DNA of 64,000 nt from Arctopsyche grandis. Its lineage: Eukaryota > Arthropoda > Insecta > Trichoptera > Hydropsychidae. Positions within the stretch are counted from its first letter, which is position 1; each line of letters begins with the position of its first letter. Shown here piece after piece: positions 15,201-27,200 of the stretch. Position numbers and translations under genes: made by a program. Below the pieces are notes generated by a model, which ran no database searches, was not told the DNA's origin, and saw only the letters and a list, made by a program, of their open reading frames with translations. The stretch spans positions 18,845,256-18,909,255 of the forward strand of contig NC_135357.1 in NCBI RefSeq assembly GCF_051622035.1, given 5' to 3'.

Positions 15201-18200
15201 AACCCAATAGAAAAATTAATCAATGAATTAAATAAATTTTCAATAAATGGCGGTAAATTATCTACAAAGAGGAAAAATTGGTAGCAAATAGTATATGTAG
15301 AAGTTTTTTCTTTTGTTATTGTATTCGTATATACGTTTTGGCAGTGGTTTAGCTGTGACGTACAAACGTATGTCGAATCGAAAAGACTATTATAGTGAGC
15401 GTTATCTCAGACAGACAGACAATAAAAGAAAATTTATTGTTCAATGTATATACAAAATTTAATTGATTGAATACGTAGAAAATATTGTATACATACAACT
15501 TAGTAAATAAACATGTGTCGTGAAAACTGAAAGGAAATATTACGTTTTCCAGACCAATTTATCACCACAACACGTCAGAAGTTCAATGGCGTCAATTTAA
15601 TGTACTCAATCAATGGATTTTTATACACGGTAACACTCCATCAAACTTTTCTTATATAAAATGAAAAGCGAGAAAAATAAATGTATTGATAGCTATTTCA
15701 TTAGAATTCGTTACGTGTACGTGTAAAAGGTACGTATATGTATATATACATACATATGTATTAGATATGTATAGGATGGCGATATTAATATGTCGTCTAC
15801 AGACATCCCCTTCGGTATTATTGGAAAACGCGAGCTTTGAATTCCAACAAACGATATATTCTGGATGGGATTAAATTATTTAAAAATCGGTTCCATTCGA
15901 AAGGGTAAATTTATTTTTTGACACGGAATAGGTATCCGGTGGGGTATACATACGTGTATAAAATATACGTTGGTATATCGGGCCATTGGGTTTGGTTTCA
16001 CGTCCATTCCATCCCTCCATAAATCAATTAGATTAAAAATAAAACGTGAAATTGCTTTCTAATAAAATTACTAGGGAGCGTACCGAATTCGGCGATAAAT
16101 TAATAAAGCATGATTGCATGCGAGATGGATTAAAATATTGGTTCTGCACCACGAGGGTTGTAGGGAATTGTAATTCGCAACGTTTTCCAAGATGTCGATG
16201 CCACCTGATGTATCCATCTGGAGTGCCTCTTTCTTTCCGCACGATTTCAGATTGGACGTGGGTGTGCGAAAAACGGCTAAACGGCAGAATTGTCTGCGAA
16301 AATAAACACGACGAAATTGCGAACATTCAAGGAGAAATTATTTCCGTTGAAATACCTTGGAAGCAATCGAGTGGAATATATAAATACGACTATTTATAAC
16401 TTCGAATGAAAATAGTTTTCCGTTTCCATCAATTTCATTATACATTCACATGTAATATAGTTGCTTTTAGTGACGTTTCAATCAAAATTTTTAGAATTTA
16501 AATCATATCGAATTTGATGGGTAGTTTTTCGTGATACCCGATTTACAGTACGACAATAATATGTATGTAAATATATGTACATACTCTTGAGAAATTGTCG
16601 TTGTGACGATTCATGTGAAAGATTACAGTATGTTTACCTGCACTGTAATCTTATGAAACTACGTTGTTATGTGAAAATACAAAAAAATTAACTAGTTACA
16701 TTATACATACATATGTAGAGTATAAAGTCTAGAAAGTTTCGGAATTGAAAGAAAGTCAATTTATTTCAAGTAAAAGATCTGGTGAACCGATTCGGTAAAT
16801 TTGAAGTAATATTGACTAGCGTCATAATATTTACATATGTATGTGGTTCGGTGAGGATTTTCCGTGCAGAATGTTTCCCGACAGATTTTTCCGTAGGTGC
16901 ATGATATTTTCGCAAACTGACGGATTTTTTCTGACAAAAAATAGTTTTAATAATATTAAAAATTAAAATAAGATTAAACGTTTCGATTGTTCAACATGCG
17001 AGTTAATCAATTATTAACGGAATAATTGGTATCCGCAAAAATCATGTATGAAAAAATCTGTATACGAAAAGATCGCGTCCGTGAAAATCTTTTCGCAAAA
17101 TTCGTACGTAAGAATCCAAGCACATATGTACGTTTAATCATCATCATCATTATTTACAGCCATTGGTTCCATCCACTGCTGGATGAAGGCTTCTCCAACG
17201 CGTCTCCGTTTTGCGCCACTCTCATTCATCTCACTCCATACATTTTCCTGATTTCATCCACCCATATCCCTTGCGGTCTTCCTTTTACCCTTTTAGATTC
17301 TCTCGGGTACCATTCTGGCATTCTTTTTGTCCATCTTTCGTCCATTCTTCTAGCTACGTGACCCGCTTATTGCCATTCCAATATGTTCACTCTTCACTAA
17401 ATCCACTACCCTTGTCATGCTTCTCACCCCCGCTATTCCGCTTCCTTTATTTTCTCATTATGCCAAACATGCAGCGTTCCATAATTCTTTGAGTGCATTG
17501 GAATTTGTATAGCATCTTGGCGTTCAATGTCCAAGTTTCACATTCATACGTCATAACTAAATACAGGTGTGGGATGAATGCTTTTAAAATAACAATAGAT
17601 CGCTCCATTAGTGTCCAAAGCAAGAGAGCAAAAAATATGTTTTTTCTAAGCAATCGACAATAGTGAACTATTTTTTGGTCTTTAATCATCACTGGCAGAA
17701 TACATACATACATATGTACATACAAGATCGATGATCGTTTTCTCGAGACAAAATCGCATTTTTGTTTTAAAAACGGCGTTCATTCGTCCAAATGTACACC
17801 ATCCTAACTTCATACGTCTTTTCAATATGTACAATGTAATTTAATATGACCTATAAATTGGGATCGTTTTCAGCTAGTGAAAATATAATACATTAGTGGT
17901 TTTACCCGGCTTCGCTCGGTATTTGTAATATAAACCGCATAAACATGGCTAATCTAATAGTAAATATTGAATTTAATTTATATGAATAGTTTTATTTTAT
18001 TTAAATGTATTTGAATATTCGTTTGTTTTTATTCGTTATTAAATTTAACGTCACGGATTCTCCCACCAAACCTTACATACAAAGTCTCTTTCGAAATTAT
18101 ATATTAGATTATAATAAAGTGTTACGTACATTTGGGGTATGTTATAAACTAGTATTTAGCCCGTTGATATTTATTAGGTGGTTTTTACAAAAATTGAATT

Positions 18201-21200
18201 TAAAATCATTATTATGATAGATGGGAGACATTAGAAAAGTTCACGTACACTGGAAACTCGACTCATTTAATTCCAGACGTGAGTAATTCAACTCGATTGG
18301 CGAGAATTGAATTAAAAGTGGGCGTGCAATTTGGTGACTTGCAATTGAAACGAAAATTTTAGTGTCGGAAAGTGGTGGAAAAAATAAATTTGAAAATTTC
18401 GGAGCATTTTAGCTAAGAGTTTTCTAAATGTATGTACATATGATGTATTATGTGTGTACATTTTCGTTACAAAAATACAAAGATTATGAACGTTGCGTAA
18501 TAACAGTATTATTTATACAGCTCTTCTGTCTAAGTTTCTCAACATAGCATTCATTGAAGCGCCGCAAGTATATCTTGGTATGCTCCATCTAATATTGATG
18601 TAACTATGTACATTGTATACATATGTACACACATACTGTACAAATGGTTAGTACTCTTAGCATTTTCAACTGGATATGTAGGTAGGTACTACATTATTTT
18701 ATCGTATGATGCCCGAGGCAATTATATACATATATATTCGTATATGGTCAAACGACAATACAGCCCTGGCCTACAATGACGATCGCAAACGAAATGGAAA
18801 TCCGCTATTGCTTGCGAAAGCCGACCAAATCGATCATATTTTATTTCAATTTATAACATCTCGAAATACTGGCATTGGGATTTTCAATAAATCGAATAAA
18901 TGAGCTATTTTTATAAATATCAAAAAAAATGTCGGTTGCCATGGTAGTAAAGATAATACACATATACAAATTTTAAAATTCAAAAAGAAAAGTTTTCATA
19001 TAATTGAAAAAATTATCTGTTCGGTTGTTCGACTTTATTATATACACAATATATAGCATGAAAAATGTCGTACGAAATTTTGAGAACACTAAAGAATAGT
19101 TTCAAAGTGAAATAAACGTGACGCAAGATAATTTTGTATACAAATAGAATTTAAATATGTACACCGGTAGCCTCAAAAAAAGGTAGACCACGTCCTCAAT
19201 TTGAATCAATTTAAATTAACATAATAACAAAAGCTTATCAATGAATGGACCCATCAAAATAATACGTATGTATGTGATATACATACATACAGCTCATACA
19301 TGGTGTATCATTGATTGATATGCAATTGAATGCACGTTAAAATCGGAAGAACACCAAAGCTTAAATATGTAGATGAATAAATTGTAAAACGTACGCACAT
19401 ATGTATATACATATGTACATACATACAATATATCTATTGAATAGCGCGGAAAAATCGCATTTTCCACCAAGCACAGATAATTAGCTAGAATGAGATCATT
19501 TCGAATGCATTCTGTATCACACAGTGATAGCATGAATAATTCTTTTGGGTTAAAAAAAAAATTTATCAACGGATTTCCGGAGTTAAGCTCTCTTTAAATT
19601 GAATTGCTACAGATTGTAGCTAAGGTCTGCAATAACCGAATATGACTCGGATCACAGTTAAGATATAAGATCAGTAGCTACATACATATGTATACGCAAA
19701 GGTAACTCGTCGATTTTTGAAACTAAACCATTCATACCATTAGACACTTTCACTTTTTTACAACAGAGACGAAACCATAAGATTCTGACCCACTGACGTT
19801 AACGTGATGTTAAAATCCGTCCATTTATGCGATTTTATAACTCGTAGATCTAGCGTCAAAATAAGTACATTCAATCTTACAAAATTAGTTCTGCCAGAGA
19901 ACTACATACATGTAATCGTTCATTAAAGGATTTTCCAAAAACCTACTTGCATACTAAAGCTATACAGACTTTACATACGAATACACAAGAAGTGCATCTT
20001 CGCTAATCAAGATAGTGTTTTCTCACTTCACGAAGGCGTATTTTAAAAATTCCATTGGGTATTCTATGGGTTTTAAATGTTTATAAGATGCATGAAAACT
20101 TCATTCATTTTCTTGACAGTCTCAAGCAAGTGAAGTTAATAATGAAATCTTTATAGGGGGCCAAACCTTGCAAAATGGCAAAGTTTTAAAGCGATCGTAA
20201 GTATATAGGAAATATTGCCTGACCGATTAGCGAGGTAAAACTAAGAAAAGCCTTGTAAAAAGCTTGTAAAATGAGTTCACTATCAGCATCCTCCATTTTG
20301 TATTATATTTAAAAATTCTATTGGGTATTCTATGGGTTGCATGATGCATGAAAACTTCATTCGTTTTCTTTACAGTCTCGAACAAGTGAAGTTAATAATG
20401 AAATCTCTATCGGGGGCCAAACTTTGCAAAATGGCAGTTTTAAAGCGATCGGAAAAGTGTAGAAAATATTGCCTGACCGATTAGCGAGATAAAACTAAAC
20501 GAATGAGATAAATTCTCAGTTTAAGGAATATAGCTGTATAACACAGAATATAGAATCATAGCTGATAACACAGAACAACACTGGAACGCAAAATTTTCAG
20601 ACCATCTCCGTCACACGGGAAGGAAAGAACCGTTTGGAGGCAGAGGATTAGGCAGGTAGGTAGTGTACCAAGGGACTTATTAATCTAATGTTTGATAGAG
20701 AAGTGAAACATTTAGTTGCAAGTGCGTGTGTTTGGGGGGGTTGGCGTTGACAGAACAGATGGGCGTTTCTGCGCGTGTCCCTTCGTCGCGGATCGAACCG
20801 GTTCGATACAGAGAGCATCCCCAGATGAGGAGGCGCGTTTCGCGATTCATCGATCAAACGTGCGGTTTCTCTGCGATCGGCGCGGTTGCGTCAGAGAGCG
20901 TTTTCATACCGTGCGATGTTGCGGTTTGTTTTCGCGGTTGCGTCGACTCGCGCGCGTCTGACGCCAATACGCGTTTGAGCGCGAATGACGCAGACGAGTA
21001 GGCCCTCTCCCTTCCCTCTCCCTCCTCTTTAGCCGCCTCCTCCTCCTCCTTCTCCCGTTCTCCCGACGCGGCACGCGATACACCCTGTACCGTAACTAGC
21101 GTACGCAATTATCGATTGTCACTTTTGGGGCACTGTCAAATTTGTCAATAGACGGTCGTTTGGGTATGTACATATGTATGTACTGACCCGATGAAAAATT

Positions 21201-24200
21201 CAACGCGATGTCGTAGAAGAAAATTGGGACAGGAATACAGTACAACGGTGCTCGCCAAGTGAGCTGTTTTTGGGTGTAAACCTTTTTTTCGACTAATAAA
21301 GGACGAATACTAGTCAAGAAATTGATCTTGTTCTCGCATCTTTTCAAAGGAAAGGATGATTACTAACAAAATTAAATTAAAATTATAAAATAGAAAAAGA
21401 TCAGTATATCAGTAGCTATTAAAATATATACAATATATTCATTCATAGTTTTGGACCATTGTGTCATTACAGGAAGAACCTAATGCGCCACAATGGCCTA
21501 CAATATAATATAATATATTTTATATATAACTAGCTGAACCCGGCATGCGTTGCAACGCCACAATAACGCATGCAATTCCCGTTCCCATTTGTCGGAAAAA
21601 CGCAGGTAGCGAACTCGTTGGTCGAGACGCGAAAACATTTGAAATTATAGCGTTGCAATGACACCCATTCCCGTTTTTTCCGTTTCCGTTCCCGTTTTTT
21701 TTCACAGTAATCTTCCCGGACATGCATACAACAAATCCTAAAAGTTCCATCGTAATTGGTTCAGTGGTTTAGGAGCCTATTCGAGACACACACAGACATT
21801 CATTTATATATATATAGATATAATATATTTTATTATATCTAATATATAATTTCGAAAGAAACTTTGTATGTCAGTATGTTTGTAAGTATTTTTGGTTGGG
21901 AACTTCGTAAACAAAACAAAGTTTCTATGACGACGATTCAATTTTTTTTTTCGATTCAAATAAATTTAATAAAAAAACAAATGAATATTTATTATTATAT
22001 TCGCCAGGTTTAAGCTGTTAATATTACAAATACTGAGCGAAGCCGGGTAAAACAACTAGTATAATATATTTTGTGAACATAATTTTGTAACAATAAAAAG
22101 CATTTAAAAAAAATACTTTTTTAATATTTAGCTGCCAGCAGGGATGTTCGTTTTATTTAAAAATAATACTCTCAAAAGAGCCGAATAGGTAAAAACAGGT
22201 AATAATGTTTATTACGGACGGACAGGCCGATATCGTTAAATGTAAGTACAAGCCTAATTATAAAAGTATGTAGGTATAAAGTCCAGTGGTGTGCGGTGAA
22301 ATTCTCCCTGTTTTCGTCGCACAATCTTACTTACATGTGTGCAAGCAAAACACAATAGGATGCGGTATGACGTCACAGCATCCTCTTGTATCCTACTCGC
22401 GCAAATGTTAATAAAGTTGTGCGATAGAAACAGAGAAATTTCCACCGCACGCCACTATAAACCTCCCAGACAGAAAAATAAAAGGCAAACGACAGATCTG
22501 ATCTAAAATGTTTAACACGAAAATATCGACATTGTTATTGATTTATTTTATTCCAATTCTTAGTACTTGTTTATTTATTTTATTAAATCTTGAAAATCAA
22601 TATATTTTATCTTGAAAATCCCTATCAACTGCATCTATAGAATAAAAAAATAGGCCAATAGGATAATACTGGAAAAATGAACTACGTCCAAATATATGTA
22701 TATAGCTCGCGTGGCGACCAATGCAGTATAATGAGCCAGTATTGTATTTGCAGTAGTATTCGCTAAAATGAGGCTGTCTGTTAGTCGAAACCAGTCGTAA
22801 AAAAATATTTTTTAAAAACTATTTTGTTTTATATTCCTTCAATAGTGCGAACTGTAAAATGATCTGTTTCGTTGGTATATTTGTAGAAGGTTTACATATA
22901 TTAGTTTCGCTTGGCCCAATGTTATTACAGTATGTAGTCTTCGACGATTGTACAAGTTAGATTTTCAGTATCAAATGGAGATAATTTCATTATTTTAACA
23001 ATATTTCATTATTTTATTATGATCTTGTTAAGTATTTCTATCTTCTTAATACTTTATGTTTATAATATTTATAGTGTTGTTAAGTAATAAAAAAATTGAA
23101 TAAAATCTGACAACCGGAAATAGAACTTTTGTCTTGTGTAAGTTTCCCTAAATTTGCGCTCAATTTGTATTTAAAACGCTCTCATAGCTGGTATGTGTGA
23201 ACCTGTATGTATTTCTATAATTTATGTATGTATTCCATTATCGAATTTTGTCTTTTATACTTCTTATATTCCTCAAATACATAGAATCAGTCATGGATTG
23301 GTCACATCCAATGTTTTCTTGTTCATAACTACTTGTTGAACAGATTGATTGAAGTGCATTGCTTAAATATAATTTTATTTCTGATGTACATATGTACCTA
23401 TATGTATGTTAGAATGACATTACAATTTCACTGACTCAAGTAATGAGTACGGATGTAACAATAGAATTACAAATTCACTTTTTAATGTTAGTGAAATTAT
23501 AATTTCACTTGTGAAAAGCGTCAGAAGCGTAAAAAAATCAGTTAGGGGTGAATGTAAAAGCATCATTCGGATCGTCGTAATCATACATTTTATTTTCATA
23601 GTACGTACATAATATCAATTAATTATTGAATCATAAAGAATTCTATAAAATAATCTTAAGTTGGTATTTCACTATCATCCAAATGTCAAAAATTATGATT
23701 TCACTAATAGAGGCCAATGAATATGTAATTTCAGTAGTAAAAGATATAACTATACCCAATGAATGTTTAACTGGATATACATTCACTGAAACGTCAGTGT
23801 AATTATGATTTCACTGCTGTTAAAATTCAACTCTAACATATACATTATGAAGTCTTTTAGACCAATCTGTACACGTGAACATCCTTTTTGATACCGATTT
23901 AGTATCACCCCAAGATCTACGTTCATCCTCTCCTACGACTCATATTCTTTTCTATTTATTTCCGCTTAGCGTTTGGCGGTAAGCTATTACGAGTACGTAA
24001 CGTTTATTATATTGAATGAAAAATTCGTTCAAACAAACAAAATTTAAGGAAACTCGCAAATATACATATGTACTTCAAGAAATAAAATATATGTATGTAC
24101 TTCAACATGCGAACTGAAAGGGGGGACTTGTTCCTACGAGCTGAAATGCATTCTCAATTTCGGATAATTTAAAAACGACAACCTTTTCCATACAACTTAT

Positions 24201-27200
24201 GCATATACACATTAAATTAGCAAACCGTTAATATGAAGTTTTATCATCAGGTGTTCTCATTTATTTTTCGTTTGACTGAAAAAGTCGCATTGTATTCTAT
24301 AGGTTTACCAGTATGCAGAATGTGTATGTGTCATTGCTAGAGATCGGCGGTCGAGTTGCCGCCATAAAATAACAATAGACCTCTCCATTGTCCGAGAAAG
24401 CAGAAGAGCAAAAAAATGGTTGACAAAATAAATTGGCAATAGTGAACCACTTTTTTAGCCGTCGATACAGTGGCGTAGCTACCGCGCCCGCAGACCCCGC
24501 AATGCGGGGGGGCGCCGAGACTTGGGGGGCGCCACAAAGCGGCACGCCTTTTTCACTGATTTTTTAATTTGTTCTGTAATTTCTTTGTAATATATTTTTT
24601 TAAAACCTCTCTTATATTTCAATCTATTTGCATCTCGTTTTATTGTATGTCAAAATATAATAATGTACATACATTATTATATTTTTAAGTCATCCTCATT
24701 GTGTTTAATATTTGTTTATTTGTTGAATACACAAGTATACCACAGTGTCTTCACAGGTCACTCCAATATGACACTGTGGCCAGAGAATGTAATTGATCTA
24801 TGCCAATAAGGCTGGAAGACTGCCTTCTTTTTCCATCTTTTGAACATCAGTGCCATTTTTCAACCTATTTGCTAAGAATTCTCTCTTATTCTTGTATATA
24901 TTTTTTCAATGTGTTAAAACAGTAAAACAAAATTGTATGAGATGGAAAAACTAATAAAATTTACAAATTTATAAATTTTTCGCTGTCAACATTAACAGGT
25001 GGGAAGTTTTTAAGAAAGATTCACCATCAGTTACTTTATGTTTAAACAGATTGTGCACTGCTTGTTGATCGTCCAGATAAAACTATTAATGCACTTCGAT
25101 ATATACATAAAAATAATGTATGAATTATTAATTTGAAAAGTATTTTTGCTGTAAGAAAATAGTATGAATATATGGGGGGGGGGGCGCCTTAAAATATTTT
25201 GCGGGTGGGCACCTGTAATTCACGCTACGCCACTGCGTCGATAGATGTAAGAATAAGACTAAACATAAGTTTTCGTCATTTCCAACGAGATGACGTACTT
25301 ACACTGTATCAATGAAGGGTCTAGATTTTTGTAATGAGTATGTTTTCAATTGTGGTTTTTCGTGTGATATAGTAGTTTTTTTGACTACAAAACGTTTAAC
25401 AAAAAATTGAAAGGACGATCAAAATTTATGACATGACGACAAATTTCCAGTTAATGCATGTGTGTGATTGTATGTACGTAGTAAGTAGGTGGTATTTTTA
25501 AATCTCACTGTATTGAGCGTAAAATTCCGAAGGTCAAAATGGAAACCCCTTCCCCGGTATATGGGTGAGTCGAAGAAATACGAGAACAGCCGAAAGATGC
25601 CGAACGATATCTACCGTTATTACGTTCGATGGACGAGACTCGGCCGTCTGAACTTTCTGTCGCATCCGCTCAAAAAAGAAAACTGTAAAATTGTTGAAAG
25701 ACTTTTTTTCGAAGAAATACAGACACTTGTGCAGACATCGTTCCATACATGATATAAATATATAATGCGTATTCGGTGGGGTGATGACCGATTAGTACAC
25801 ATGGACAAGTATAATACATGGTAAAATTTCCTATTCAGTTTATTTGGTGAAACTTTTATCGAAGTGAATATTTTAAATTACCATAGATAAACCGTTACAT
25901 CAAGAAAAATGGTAATCGCCAGAACTAAATATTCCTCTTTCCTCAAACGACTTCTCAACTAAATATAGGCCGTTTGAAGAGGATCAAAAGTAATTCGCAA
26001 GGATAATTTGATATTCCCACAAGTCAACGTTTCTTAATCACTTTATCCAAAATTTTATATTCAGATACCACACATCTAGATGATTTTGATTTTTACAACG
26101 AAAAATTCGTTTTTAACCCATTGAATGCTGACCAACGCAGATCGGCGTTTTGCCAACAGTGATGGGCCTGAAAAACGCTGATAGGCGTCGTATTTTGAGC
26201 ATGTACAAAGTAAACAAGAATACTACCCGCTAAGCCTTTCCAGGAAGCATTGAAAATAGTGTATTGAACATGGGTCGTATAAACCGTGTCATTCATTTGT
26301 CAACGTTTATTAAGACTGGTTTACACCGGAATTTCTGAATTTATAACCATAGCAGAATTTCCCAATGGAAATCCCTAACTGCTGAGTATTTTAGATTGTG
26401 GCTTGGCATTTAGATTGTGAGCATTACATTTTAACAACAATGAAGAAGATGGAACTAGTTTTGGAAAAATACAATTAATCGACTTCTTTTGTTTATTTTA
26501 TATTACTGCAAGATATATTAGAGAGTCTAAGCACACCTTTACAAAACTAGAAATCCTCGGAAATAGTTATCTGTGGTAGTGATCTAGGTTTTGTTTGGAT
26601 TAGTTAAAAAATTTATACCTGCTTTTTATTGGATTTCTAAATAATTATAGTTGGAAATGTTGGCGAAATTTTCAGCGTGGCGGACTTTCAACAGAAAAGA
26701 CGTCAGCACTCAAAGGGTTAAATAACGTTACACTCTGCGTGGGCCTAAAATGTGATGATTTATTACGAAGAGGATAAGGCAAAAAGGGATAGAAAATGTA
26801 ACGTCACTAAATTAACTATCATGATTATAGCCAGCAGCATAACTCAGGGGTTGCGTTAATTCCAACCACCAAGAAGTTCCCAGGGTCAAGCCCTGGGTTG
26901 ACTTCGATTGAAGAAAATTTATTCTGAGTATTTCTGTAGTACTGCTGGTGAGACTTGGATATTTGTGACTCCAAGTTGATCGTTTCCTATCAGAGTTTGT
27001 CAATTTATTTGATTTCATTGCTGAAACTGTTCCTCATCAAATTGGCAAAAACAATCCTACTTTCTATTTTTCACCACTACTATTTGAATAAGATTTCAAA
27101 TTTAAAATCTATAAATATATATGTATGTACTAGTTTAATATCATAGGTGTTGTTCTGGGGTAAAACCCGTAATGGCATCATGGTAAAATATATATTAAAA

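Noticed and set aside
20648-21108. Frames of 69-91 codons on both strands
   Set aside because: Stop-poor because the block is GC-rich. No domain, no convincing start or splice context.
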